Part shown: piece after piece, positions 24,101 through 36,100 of the stretch
How positions within the stretch are numbered: the first letter of the stretch is position 1
How the letters are laid out: the number at the start of each line of letters is the position of its first letter
Assembly: GCA_963691655.1 (NCBI GenBank)
Contig: OY829329.1
Coordinates: forward strand, 13,902,708 to 13,966,707
DNA from: Toxonevra muliebris
Taxonomy: Eukaryota; Arthropoda; Insecta; Diptera; Pallopteridae
Length of the DNA: 64,000 bases
Direction: 5' to 3'
Translations under genes and position numbers: made by a program
Notes under the pieces: model-generated
The model's database searches: none
The model's input: the letters and a program-made list of their open reading frames with translations, nothing else
Told to the model about the DNA's origin: nothing

Positions 24101-26502
24101 TCCATTTGCGCATTACGAGTGCTGCATCTTCCCAAGTCGCCTCAGCATATGGCAATGATTGCCATTTGCAGAGATATTCCGAAGCGCCATCTGGCTTCTC
24201 ATTGCGTGCTATTATACGATCAACATTGTTGTATGATTTCAGTAAATCATTTTGTAATTCCAATTGGCATTCAAAATAATCGATATCTTCGGGTCCGGCA
24301 TAGCGACGCCAATACTCGATATCCTGTTCTTTTTTAATAAAGTTATCCAACTTTTTCATACCTTTCACTTTTTGCTCATGCAGTGTCGCCTCTGATTCCC
24401 ATGTATTGTGTATGTATGACCAGCCTTTCCATTTGATTTGATATTGCACTTCGGTATTTTCCAAATCTTTCTCATCGACACCTTCATTTGGATCTATGCC
24501 GTTATCTTCGATGGCATAGATAGTTGTCTGATTGCCAGTACAACCTTTTTTGCCCTGACGCTTTGCCAGTATCCTTTCAATTGTTTCACATTTCTCTTCT
24601 TCTTCGGCGGCAGCTGCAGCAGCTTGACTCTCTTCATAATCAACTTCGAGCAAATCTTCAGAATCAGTTTTCTCATCTTCGGATGCTTCTTTATAGCTAA
24701 CAGCAGCAGCTGCACGACGTGTGCCAAATCTATGTAAAAGAAAGAGGGAGGGAAGAAAAAATTCAAAAGACTTTTACACTTTCGAGAAACTAAAATAATA
24801 GTGCCAATGAAGAAAAGTTTTAAAAATGTAGTTTAGAGCAGTTCTCTCGATCTCTTCTGTTAACTAGATCGATCACTACCAAAATTATTTAATCAAGAGG
24901 CAAAAGGCTGAGGATATACCAGCCCGAAATGTTTCGAAACCTCTCATATATATGAAAATTTCAAGTCCCCACTAGAGAGATGAAACTTCTTAAGATTATC
25001 GAAGTCCCCAGCGGTAGATTACACTTCCCATAAAGCATAACTAAAAACAATAATTAATCCACGGTTAATTGACATTCGTTTAATTCTGCCAGAAATTTTA
25101 AGTTTTTGTATTCAAATTTATCGGTTAATAGCACCAGAAATTGAATATTTCCATCGATACAATTAAGCGGGTAATTAATGTACTTGATACATTTTAAATT
25201 TATTGCAATCTACAATAATTTTCAATACTAACCTTTTGCTATCTTCCCCTTCACTATCATCAGATGAATACGTTTTTTTACGTCTTTGCTGCTGCTGTTG
25301 TTTACTCTTACTGGCAGGTTTGCGTCTTCGTGGCTGTGAGTCATCACTGTCTTCATCGCTTTCATCACTCTCATCCGAGTCCCAACTATGTACATGCAGA
25401 CATTTAGAAATTTGCACGCCTATTATAATTTAATAAAAAATTTAAAACTTACTTTTGTTTTCTTTTTTTCTTAGGAGGTTTTTTCACTTTTTCAACTGGC
25501 GGAGGTTTTCTCACTAGTCGTGTGGAACGTTTAGGTTGATAATCATCCTCGTCATCTTCCTGTGTGTATTATTTACATTAGAAAATTCAAGCATTCATAA
25601 CGAAGGCAAAAAAATTAAGAAAAACAAAAACGTTCACTCACGCTACTACTGCTACTCGCTGTTGGAGATTCTTCAGCAGTTGTTGCGCCAGATGATTTCT
25701 CTGATTCAGCCGATTCGAATTCGGCTTCTTCCTCCGCATCGTCCTCCTCTTCACCAGCATTGTTAACTTCATTGTCAATTTGTGCTGCTGTTGATGGCGA
25801 TGTTGTCATCGCTTTAGCCGACGTTGATGAAGTTGTCGTCGTTGTTGTAACGTTTTTATTTTGTTTTCCATCATCATCTTCGGCATTGCTATCATCTTCC
25901 TGTGAATCATCCTCATTATCGTCGTCATCGTCGTTTGTTGTATTTGAGGTATTGTGATCTGTTGATGTGGTGGTATTGGTAGTGACTGAAGTGTTATTGG
26001 TAGTGTTGTGTGTGGTGCCACCACTTCCGTTGGCAGCAACATCATCAACATTGGCTTCGACATTAATTTTGTTTTTACTTTTTGGCGTTGTTGCATCGTG
26101 ATGATCGTCATCATCCTCATTTGAATCTGAATCGGAGTTTGAATCACTACCAGATTCGGAGTAACCATTTGTTTTGGTATCTTCTTGGGCAGCCGCTGCC
26201 GTTGGTGGCAGTCCGCTGGTGTTTCTTTTAGATGACACTGCTGTTGTGGTTGTTGCTGCTGCAATGTTTTTCTGCTGTTGCTGTTGCTGGTGATTAAGCT
26301 GATGGGCATCCTGTGCATTATCATCGCATTCTGGGGGTTCGGGTGAACTGTGTCCTCCGCTGGAATCTGATGAGGATGATGAACTATCCGTGTCCGAATC
26401 GGAACCTGAGGAACTGCCACTACCGCTTCCGGAGGCATTATGTTCATCTTGAGCATCATCATTATCTTCCGATCCTATACTATTGAAGGATTCATTGTGT
26501 TC
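18172..26502 (-). CDS. Chd1: Chd1 chromodomain helicase DNA-binding protein 1
   Basis: This ATP-dependent nucleosome remodeller spaces nucleosomes over transcribed genes. Nine exons (5' to 3') fit: 26502-25642, 25559-25453, 25385-25233, 24729-23613, 23305-20449, 20381-19958, 19888-19583, 19520-19398, 18391-18172. They give about 2,055 residues with all phases matching. Order: acidic/Ser-rich N-terminus, double chromodomain (about 420-595), SNF2 ATPase with GLGKT (657-661) and DEAH (762-765), helicase C domain (around 1015), SANT-SLIDE DNA-binding region (about 1290-1480), CHCT/DUF4208 (about 1610-1710), and a Gly/Arg/Asp-rich tail ending YDRRPQT. The first exon shown begins right after an acceptor (TTTCTAG at 26509-26503) with a stop in frame before it. 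The initiator must therefore be in a short upstream exon, which I could not identify. D. melanogaster Chd1 is about 1,880 residues; the tail and N-terminus are longer here. Confidence 0.95.
18618..19240 (+). repeat. Imperfect repeats inside a Chd1 intron
   Basis: The 1,006-bp intron 18392-19397 contains about four diverged copies of a 75-100 bp unit around GCATTCTTAGTTGTGTTGTTG, then AGTGTATAAATATTATG and AGCAAAGAGCGAGTGAGAAAG (near 18640, 18710, 18800-18900 and 19150-19240). A copy of dispersed repeat R3 lies between them at about 18928-18990. Confidence 0.55.
23505..23575 (+). repeat. Dispersed repeat R4, copy 1 (Chd1 intron)
   Basis: The block AAAGATACAAATTTTCCC followed by ATTTCGGGAATATTTAGAAT recurs at about 46575-46640 (ABHD13 intron 3) and, without its first part, at about 52155-52225. 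Confidence 0.6.
25055..25184 (+). repeat. Dispersed repeat R1, copy 2 (Chd1 intron)
   Basis: It contains ATCCACGGTTAATTGAC, CTGCCAGAAATTTTAAG and a terminal AATTAAGCGGGTAATTAATG, aligned with the copies at 2615 and 55825. Confidence 0.6.
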
Positions 26503-28157
26503 CTAGAAAAACGGAGTGGTAAACGAATCAAATCTAAATCTTGTGTTAGAACAGCACAAAAATACTCAGAGAGTTCGAAAGCCAGCTTTCAAATTATATA
26601 TAGAAAATCCTGCATAGTAGCAGAAAAATTATAAGCAGTGTTTATAAAACTATTACTTCCTATTATGAGATAAAGCGAGATAGCATGTTATGATACATAC
26701 GGATTTGAATTTTTAAATGCCTCGTAAAACTCAAAGTGTGGAAATGCAATAGCATGAATGCTTGCACAGTTACGTCAATGAAACAACAGTGACAGAAGAT
26801 AAATGTTTTATAGCACGCAAAACAATATTTCTTAGTGATATACATACATATTTATATGTTTAGATATAAACAACAGCTTGAAAATATCGATATTCGAAAT
26901 TTGCATCTTAAAGGTTTTAAAAAATTACAAAATATAAAATTCTATCATAACCCATTTGAACGGTGAAAAAAATTGCAATACATGCTATGTTTGAAAAAAA
27001 ATTTCGCGCTTCTACTAAGCGATTTTAAAATTCTATACAACGATTCTTTATGTCGATCTCTATTCTGGCGACACATTGGTGGTCCATATAGTCAATTAAG
27101 CCTTCGAATTTTCCTACAGGAGTGGCCAGTCTGTTATCATTTTACCTCACAGATCCTCTTAAATTGTTGGTATGATTTAGAAACCCATTTTATCAATACC
27201 TTTTTTTTTAGATCTATTGTAAACATTATTAGGTCTATCATTAATCCCGACGAGGATGCCGACGTGAAAAATTCGAAATTCATTAGAATGGCATCACTGA
27301 TTCCCAAGTGAGTAGAAATATTGACAGTTTTTCGTGATAATTTTGTTATTTTAAATTTTAGTTGCAAGATGTAAATAAGCACCACCAACTTACATCTTAT
27401 TTGCGTTTGTTTAAAAATATGCGCCGCTGATACTGAAGTGAAACTTCAACAGATTTCGGCCCGCCAATATCAGCGATTAGTGTAAATACTTAGTGAGCGT
27501 CCAGACATCGTTCAAGGCTTCCCAAAAACATCAAGGGAAGAGGTACAAAGTTTTAGGAAGTTTTTGTGCAGCCTAACAATCTGGCGCCGCCAATAAAATA
27601 TGCTTCTACGTTGAAAAAAGTAAGATGGCCAATATATTGCAATCTCGCCTAACTGTTGTGGAAATTCATATCACTATCTTAATTTGCTAACGCCCTGACA
27701 TGCATTTTCAAATTTTACTAAAAAACCAAAACTATATTTTATTCTCAGTTTCAACTATTCGTAAAAGCTTAAGGGAGCATCCCCAGTTGTGGCGCGAAAA
27801 ATACGCCTTTTCAAAAACCAATAAGGTTTTTTATAAAAACTATTTATTATTTAAAAGTACATGTATTGAACCTAACTTAAATCGAATCGAAAGTTTGAGC
27901 TTACTTTGACGCAAAGAAATTTTTTTTGAAAATACCAAAGAGTCATTAATTTTCGCCGTATCAGCTTAAACATTTGAACACATTTTAGTTTAATACTATG
28001 TTCTGACCAAAATGATATTAAATAATATTGGTCGTTTTCGTAATATCGGCTCATATCACATTCAATCCGAGTAGTTGTCAACGATGTAAACAAAAAAAAC
28101 AACAGCTACATTTTACTTCAATAGTTGGCAGCACTAATTCGAACTAAGTTTAGATAA
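26503..28157. other. Spacer upstream of Chd1 first visible exon
   Basis: It should contain the missing Chd1 start exon or 5' untranslated exon, but I could not place it. The 112-residue plus-strand frame at 26973-27311 has no recognisable domain. Confidence 0.4.
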
Positions 28158-28211
28158 TTGGTAATCATGGTAGAAGAATTAAGAAGGTAGATGCATTTTG
28201 ACAAGTAAGGG

Positions 28212-28877
28212 CGATGTTACACGATCAATGTTTTGCTGTCAAACAATAAAATTGTTGTTGTTTTGAAAAATGAACATTGAGCTAAAGAGAGAATGAACAC
28301 ATTTCACTTCAAATTTTTTTACTAACGAAAAAAACCTGCATCACTTCAAATAAAATGGGGTTGCTGCAGATACACTGTTGTATTTTACTGGAAAATATTA
28401 ATATTTAATGGAAAATACTACACTTTTTACTTATAAATATATTTTTTTTCCTTGCCACCCTTTGCGTTGTTTGGCTTTTGTTTGTTTGTGAAAATGAGTG
28501 CTGTTTAATAATTTTTATAAAAACATGGTAATTTAATGGCCAAGTAACAAAGTGGTGGATATTATTTTAATAGTACGCAAATTTTAAAGATTATTTTTCT
28601 GCGTTTTTCATATATAAATACAACATTTTTTGTATAATTTGTTGCTATTTCCACCAACATTATCTCATATTGTCATTAAAGTTATTTTCCATCCAATTCC
28701 ATTCCAATTGGTGAATTTTCATTCACTCCAAAATACAATTAAATACTTTTTTGTTGGAAAAACATAATTGCAGATAAAAGTATTAAAAAATAACATTCAG
28801 CAAAAAACTGATAGTGTAACAGGGCAACAAAACTATGAAAAGAGAGTAAAAACAGAAAACATTGACCGTGTGACATC
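28212..28877. repeat. Nested inverted repeat inside the 28.2-29.6 kb element
   Basis: GATGTTACACGATCAATGTTTT at the left (about 28207-28230) pairs with AAAACATTGACCGTGTGACATC at the right (about 28856-28878), with about three mismatches. It may be a second, nested MITE. Confidence 0.5.
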
Positions 28878-29073
28878 AGCATAACCGCCTGTTTATATTG
28901 GTGCTCGGTGTTCGACGAACACAAAACATTTCCTCTCGTGCTCGGCCAAGGTGGTTACATTCAGCTCGTTGCAGAGTTGTTTTTTGTCAAAATATACTCG
29001 TTTGTACAATACTATTTTATATGTAATGATACTGTTTTGTAAAATAACTCATTGCCACCCTGAATACTCGGCG

Positions 29074-29098
29074 TGCTCGGTGTACAATACACCGAGCA
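29074..29098 (+). repeat. 11-bp hairpin TGCTCGGTGTA
   Basis: TGCTCGGTGTA, three bases CAA, then its exact complement. It lies among several other GCTCGG/CCGAG motifs between 28900 and 29175, all inside the transposon-like element. Confidence 0.6.
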
Positions 29099-29862
29099 TA
29101 TCGTGCTCAGTGTGAGAGTGAGTACTGACTCTCTCTTTGTGTTGGGTGCAACAACAATTTCATGGTGTTCGCCGAGTATACTCGCAATATAACCACAGCC
29201 TAAGAGGAACTTTGACAATTGGGAAAACATTTGTTTTGATACTATTCTTCTTTTTGTAACAGCGTTATATCTTCATGGTTAAATTTTTAAGAGAGAATTT
29301 ATAAGAAAATAATTTGCATAGTATTACATGCACATAAGGAGAATTTGTTGCTGCTTTTTATATTATTTTTTAACTCTTAACATGTTGAAGGTATTTGCTA
29401 ATAAAGGAAACAAATTGAAATAGCATTATTTATACTTTTTTTTATTATAAATAAAATTTATATTTTAGTACTAAGTAATAAAAGTAGTATTAATAATCTA
29501 CTACTAATTTTCCCTTTTGCACGCATTTCAAAAAATGCATCTCTAAAATTTTCCGCTTACTTGTCAAATATTCAAAATGGCTACTTTTTAGAAAAAATGC
29601 ATCTACCTCTAAATACTTCTACCATGGTTGGTAATGTTAACTATGAAAACGTCGGAATGATACCTTTTCTCTTGCATTCGATTTACGACGGGAGTCTGTT
29701 CTGAAATTCTGTTAGGCCTGCATATAAATATATCGCTTTCCAGTGAGAAAATTAAAAGTTCGGGCGCGGGTGTCTTTATATACCTTACGCACCACGTAAA
29801 AAAAAAAAAAAAAAAAATTGGTGGGTGCGGTTATTAGATGTGAAATAAAATATTTTATTTAA

Positions 29863-30833
29863 GGGGACGTTCTTTTAAATTTTTTCGAAAAGAAATTTTA
29901 TTACAAAAAATTAAAGTTTAGGGGAAGGTTCTTTTAAATTTTTTCGAAAAAAAATTTTATTACAAAAAATGAAAGCTACATATTTGTAGAATATGTTTGC
30001 AAAAGTACAATTCATATTTATCGAATTAAAGCGTCTCGAACGCACCTACTTCGCTTGCGCTGAGGGACGGCTCAGGCCAGATCACCGAGTAATTTGCAAA
30101 AAAAAAAAAAAAAAAAAAAAAAACCGTTTTCGACGACCACGAAAACCTTTATATAGACATTTTGGTCCAAATTGGTAGATGCAATTTTTTTTATTGTATC
30201 CGTCATCTTGAATTTTGACAATTTAACTTCACATTCGTAATCACCAACCCCAAAACCTTATAAAAAGTCATTAGCCCACGGCAAACTTTCTAAAAACTTT
30301 AAACGCGTTTTGCTCGAAACCATGTTTTTCATCAGAATTTCGGTACAGGTCTTGATCTATTGTTCAGATTCCCTTCATTTAAAGCCTGCTCAAAAGAAGA
30401 TACTTTTTTGCATGGCTTCAACCCAAAATATGAATGAAAAATTGTAAAATTATAATTTTTAAGCGAGGTCCAAGTTTAAGAAAAGTGGAAAACCATTTTT
30501 TTTTTTTTCAATGTCCATAATTTGGTTAATTTTTAGTCAAAATTCATTCTAATTAGGTTGAAGCCATAGAGAATTTCATAATTTTAATAAATAAAAATTA
30601 TTACTTATTTAAGTTCACTACAAGAGGCTGGGAGACTTGACGTTCCGGGACGATTTCTCGCGTGCAGAGGTAGACAAGAGCCACCATTTTGCAGCCGCCA
30701 TTTTAATAAATAAATTTGCACAATAATAAATAAATTTAACAATCAAAACCGGAAGTTTGTATGTCTTTTCATTATGCCACAAAGAATTCTCAAACTTCGC
30801 CTCATTTTTGACCAAATCTGAAAGAACCTCCCC
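29863..30833. mobile_element. TTAA-bounded MITE-like element
   Basis: TTAA at 29859-29862 and at 30834-30837 bounds 971 bp. The ends are inverted: GGGGACGTTCTTTTAAAT at the left and, read from the other strand, GGGGAGGTTCTTTCAGAT at the right. The left end is doubled in tandem (again at about 29920). It contains a 30-base poly-A run near 30097-30123. No transposase is present. TTAA targets are typical of piggyBac-like elements, although the GGGG terminus is not the classical piggyBac end. Confidence 0.65.
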
Positions 30834-31505
30834 TTAACATCATAATTGTATGACAAAACTTGTTGATTTGCACCAATACTTTTTATTATTCTTTGACGAT
30901 GTCACTTACATGTATGTAAAGTAGGCGTGGCTATTATTCGATATTGACACAACAATAATTCTAAAAAAAATTTTAATGAAGTATATCGAATGTAAAAATT
31001 ACATTAAAAAAAAATTTTTTTGGTTGCGATATTGGTTATGGGTAACCAAAATAAAATTTTGGCTGCAATAATTGTGTTATGGGCAACCAAATAAAAATTC
31101 TAATTGCAGTAAATGTTATTTAATCTGAAACATTTATACATATTTTTATAACAGTTATGCCCCTGATAAATTTGTTAAAATTTTCAGTTAGTAATGGTAA
31201 GACAAGTCCGGCTTTTGGGCTTATATAAACGTGCCGCTAACAACCATATTGATAATGGCGGTACCATGTGCCAACACAAACTCTAAAATAAAAATAACTA
31301 AGGCTTTCAGCCTGTCTCCTAGAAGACCATCACTGCCTTGTAGTACATAGATTACATATGGTAAATCAAAGAGTTGAGTATAATGATCACAGATCACTGC
31401 GGCCAACTAGGGCTTATTATAAAATTTACTATTTATAGTTTCCACTTTACATTAAATACGACGGCTTCAAACAACAGCAGTTTTTTTTTCTTCTTCTTCG
31501 TTTAA

Positions 31506-32996
31506 CCCTCTAACTCGTAAGGCCGCCCTGAGGCGGCAAATCTTCACTCTATTTTAATTAATGGACAAATGCTAATTTTTTTTTTTTTTAATTAATTGGC
31601 AGACCTGAAGAATGAATAAAAGCACAATTTGTGGTCAGTTTGCACTTTCTGCGATCACACGATTGCTGTTTATAGTTATTTTTATGTGTACAAAGTGTTG
31701 TTTTGTGACGAAAAACTATCGCGCGCACATAAGTTCTTTATAAAAATCTAGAAAAAAATATTTCTAAGTCTCCTCATATACTGTCGTATAATCATAATTT
31801 CGTATAATTTTGTAAGAAAAATGAGAATTTATGACAAATGAGAGGATACAACACCAAATAAGACACCTTGTGAATTGCCCACATATATCTTTTTTAGCTG
31901 ACCCGGCAGACGTTGTTCTGCCCTTTCTACGAAGAAGCGAGGAAATTGAAGTTTAGTTCTATGAAGAAGAATGAAGTTTCTTGGTGTTTAAAATTGAACA
32001 TTGGTAATGACAATTCAAGCTTAAAGAACGTACATTGAATTTGGTAAAAATTCTAGATTTAAAAATGAGGCATCAAAAATGGCATTTTTAAAATAATTTA
32101 ATTTGCAGAAGAATATCAAAGACTATTCAAAAATATGGACCCATTTGCTATTATAAAAATAGAATTTATTACAGCGCCACCTATCGGATTTTGACATAGC
32201 TAGGCAGGTTCTTGAGATATTTCATAAATTAGTAAAAATAACCTAAAAATAATAATAATAAAAAATATAAGTAGAAAATACAGTGAAAAAGTAGTAGAAA
32301 ATAACAATAAATTGTAGAAAAATGTAGTAAAGAAGTGGGATACTTTATAAGTAGATAAAGTAGTAAAAAAGTAGTCAAATATAAGAAGGAAATTTTGGAA
32401 AAAATTAATTAAAATAGAAGTAGAGCATGGTGCACCCACTAATTCAACAAACTGAGAGAATTTTTTAAATCCGGTATTGACAAATAATACTTCCATACTA
32501 AGATATCCCGTAATGAAAATTCAGGGTATATGGTAGGTGTCACACCCCCTTTGTCAACCCACCCATATTTTTGTTGTAGCGTGGCATTGATAATTTACGT
32601 TCTTGTACCAAATTTCTGTACTGTACTATAAATGATTCTTGAGATATAGCCAAGAAACTATTAGGATGGTATGGAAGGTGCCACGCCCACTTTCCTAAAA
32701 GCTATTATGAATAGCTATGTTTTATCCTCCCGCCCAAAAAAAAATATATTCTGGATATATGACTTCAATCGGTCAAGTCGATCAGAAGTTACACGCTTAC
32801 ATACACACAAAACTCTACGATTTTATATATAAAGATTTTTTGGCTTAAACCCGCAAGGCCGCATCAGGGCAGCCTAACTGCTAAACTCAAAAACTAATAA
32901 AAAAATGAACTTCATATTCATTTTTCTTTCATCAATGTTAACTGAAAACAAAAATGCTGGTGTTTTATTATTATTTCAACCTTGCGGGTTAGAGGG
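31506..32996. mobile_element. TTAA-bounded piggyBac-type MITE, composite
   Basis: TTAA at 31502-31505 and 32997-33000 flanks an element whose ends are CCCTCTAACTCGTAAGG and, inverted, CCCTCTAACCCGCAAGG. An internal copy of the left end (AAACCCGCAAGGCCGC at about 32847) sits only 150 bp from the right end, so two related elements or a tandem partial copy are present. Another repeat is inserted in the middle (31905-32838). CCCT next to TTAA is the usual piggyBac-family arrangement. It carries no transposase. Confidence 0.7.
31905..32838 (+). mobile_element. Dispersed repeat nested in the TTAA element
   Basis: It begins AGCTGACCCGGCAGACGTTG and ends with ACACGCTTACATACACAC followed by TTTTATATATAAAGAT. 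I recognise these two ends as a widely scattered insect repeat but cannot name its class with confidence. The AT-rich 3' end resembles the tails of RTE-like non-LTR elements. No intact reading frame. Confidence 0.5.
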
Positions 32997-33002
32997 TTAA
33001 GG

Positions 33003-33100
33003 CACAACAGCCCATGGAGCCCCTAGACCGCATCCATTCATGTTGTCTGAGTTATATTTGTACATGAATGAAAGGAATCTGCAGTTTTATGTCAAATCCG
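33003..33100 (+). repeat. Dispersed repeat R5, copy 1
   Basis: CACAACAGCCCATGGAG, then CATCCATTCATGTTGT and GTTATATTTGTACATGAAT. Related copies occur at about 54432-54492 and 54880-54985. The TTAA element at 31506-32996 appears to have inserted into this repeat. Confidence 0.55.
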
Positions 33101-36100
33101 AATGGTGAAGTGAAAAGCATCTTTTTTTTTGTTGTCAATTTTTATTCTTGGAAGTTTGCCATTACTAACAAAGATTGATGCGGTGTACAAAAAAAATTAT
33201 TTACACTAGGATACTGGCTACGGCAGATTAGTCAGCCCGATCAAACCCTTGGACTGATTTGATGTCCTGCGACGACCTCTTGTTTCTTTCCCGAAAACAT
33301 CCTAGTTTTTATTAAAAGATTTCATCAAATCCGTAATGCCCAAATCTGCATTAGAAAAATCAGAGTTGCATTTTGTACATTGTTGACATGCTTCCATTGC
33401 AAATAACTGGAATCCTTTTTAAGACTGTAAATACCGGTTTTCATCGTTTCCCAACCATATACTATATCTTAGAGCAATGAAAGATTACTGATAAACAAAA
33501 AACTCAATACTGTACCTCAACTGATATTGGTAGCGAAACATCTACTTTTATTTTTAATATTTCTAAATTCAGAAAAATACCACGTCATTCATAGGTAGGT
33601 TCTAATAACAGAGGGTAAAATTCTTAACTTGAAAGAATTTTATAAGAAAAATGTGCACATCTACATATCCTTCTTTTTGCCGGATCCTTGAATTGTCTTC
33701 CAAACTGAACTGGCAACCATATATTTATTTGTTTTTTATTTACTTCGTTACTTACAAAAACCAACAAACAACACTTAACTCGTACCTGCAGAGTACCTAC
33801 CTTAACTAAAACGTTGCGCTAAACTTCCATTCATTCCTAAAAAAAAATTGCAGCTTCATAAATGTTCATAAAGCAAGGATACAAGATCACAGGGATGTTC
33901 CTTGTAATAGAATACTTCATGAACTGTCACGTTGTTACATTTTGACCCAGTTCGTTGCTTCCTGTAAAGCCCTCACCTCCACTTGAAAGTCACTATAGTG
34001 ATCAGGCAAACGAAAGGATAAGCTTAACTTTAATTGCTTAGAGAATGTCTCTCCATACCACAACCATTCAATATGGAACCGTCATATAAAAATGAATTGA
34101 ATCCTTTTGCAGGAATCAACTCTTGATCACTTCCTTTTTCGTAGGATCGGAAGTGATATGGATGAAATATAAGTCTTTATGATATAGTTCAATCATTGGC
34201 TACAGAATGATGATCTGCAATCGATCAGCCATTCATTCAATCACATCCACACAGTAGGTACACAAAATGTAACGTTTGCTTTTCCATACGGACAAGGTCA
34301 CGTTGCCCGAAGTATGACATTTTGCTTTACTCCTTGAAATGTTTTTTGAAAAATGGATGTGATGAATGAAGTTGGCTCTCACATATTATGAATTATTTAG
34401 GATTAACAAAACGTAGATTTGATTAGCCCGTTGTACTAAAACAAGGACTTGGAAGTATAGGTTCTTTCATTATTAATATTTAAATCATTCAGCACTTTAA
34501 GCCTTAATCAATCTTAAAAAATGTAGTGGCTCTTACAAATAGTATAATTAAGCAACAAATTGAATTTAACGGTATTTAAATTTTTTGATTCTAATATAAA
34601 AATGTTTAATATTTTTCAGCTTTCCCAACTGAGAGAATTGCTTACATTTTAAATTGTGGGCTTTAGGGTTAATAAAGAGATCATTCACAACAATGGAGGG
34701 AACGAGGTAACAGGAGATTGTAGGCTGGCGCTTGGGCTTCATAATTTTAGAGGCCTCAAGTTTTATTTATAAAAAAAACTTGAATATTCATTTATAACAA
34801 GAATGTATTGTTTGTCCCGAGCTTACATCTGTTAGCACCCTATTGAGTGCTACCAGGAGTGGTTAGCTTCATATCTAAATACATAATTTGAGTTATCTGA
34901 AGAAAGGTGTGTAACCCCAGTTGGTATCACAACGGACTTTCTGTTTAAGAGTGTCCTGATAGATCACTTAACCTATATTTCACCCAAGCATTACTACAAT
35001 AGGTAGGTAGTCTGCAATAAGTTAATCGGAAATAAATTCACACATACATTGTTTTTATTCAATTGAAACCGGGGTTCCATAAAGAATTCACTAATTTTGA
35101 ACTTTTCATAGCACTATAACAACTGGAACTATTGCACAAAATTATTCCATAACGTTTCGTTTCATTTCTGATTCAGATACATTACTTTTTTGAAAAAGGT
35201 TTATCAAAATTTATAGTTCCGAAGGATCTAGATTTTCCCAGCAGATAAAATGTTCCATGGGATTCACCCAAGGTTAATAAGCCAATATCTTGCTTGTTAC
35301 TAGATGACTTTGTAGAAGTATCTCCGGGGAATCATTAATCCGATAACTTCCTAAATGCAACTCTAGTTTTGCATAACGGTAATTTTGAATCATTGTAAGT
35401 CCGTTTAATATTCAGAATTCATAGGTTTTCACAAAATTTTTATCAACACTAATATTCAAACTATTAATTCCGGTCATAAGTACACCTGAAATTTCCATTT
35501 CGATTATAAATGGCTAAAAAGTTTAGATAAAAGCTTTACGTAACTTGAATTGTAGAGCAGTGAACCAACTGAATTCTTTTTAAGGCCCGATTTTGGTGCA
35601 TTCTCATCAATAATGAAAATTCCCCATGATATTCATTTAAATTCGGTCAATAAATCGATATTTTATTACTATCTGATGATATCCCTCGACATCTGTGATG
35701 AAATAAGGTCCACATTATTCAGCAACGGTAATTTCAGACTTTTTCACTTTAATCCGGACCTTTATTTATAATATTTAATCCATACATTCTCTCAAACTCT
35801 GATCTTCACTGATATTCGAACACAAAGGGCTAATAAATTCCAGGAATTCCCATTTAGTATAAAATGTACGCAAATAAATTTGAGATAACTCATTACCAGC
35901 ACATAGTATTATAGATCCTTCTAGTAGGTACACCAGAGCAAGGCAAGAAAGAGCAAAAATTAAGGGAAAAACACAGAAAATAATAGAAAAAATTAAATAT
36001 GTAATTGTTAAACTAATTGAAAGATTTTATTTAAACACTAGACGTTAAAAAATAATCATTAAATCATTGTCCTTATAAATTTATAGAGATCCTTATCAGG

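Larger units (their letters stand above)
28166..29627. mobile_element. Non-autonomous DNA transposon with 8-bp target duplication
   Basis: The flanks carry the direct repeat TTGGTAAT at 28158-28165 and 29628-29635. Inside, the ends are inverted: CATGGTAGAAG at the left and CTTCTACCATGG at the right. AGGTAGATGCATTTT and TTTGACAAGTAAG are also shared in inverted order (28187-28207 against 29551-29610). Length is 1,462 bp and there is no coding capacity. An 8-bp duplication fits the hAT, P or Merlin superfamilies. Confidence 0.75.

Noticed and set aside
25806..26462. 218-codon minus-strand frame overlapping the Chd1 N-terminal exon
   Set aside because: Shifted-frame shadow of the Ser/Asp-rich Chd1 exon; rich in Met, Pro and Gln as expected from that shift.
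26973..27311. 112-codon frame upstream of Chd1
   Set aside because: No recognisable family, AT-rich codon use and no splice context; treated as chance.
31221..31406. 61-codon minus-strand frame
   Set aside because: I considered whether it could be a displaced piece of the dynein motor or a transposon protein, but found no convincing match.
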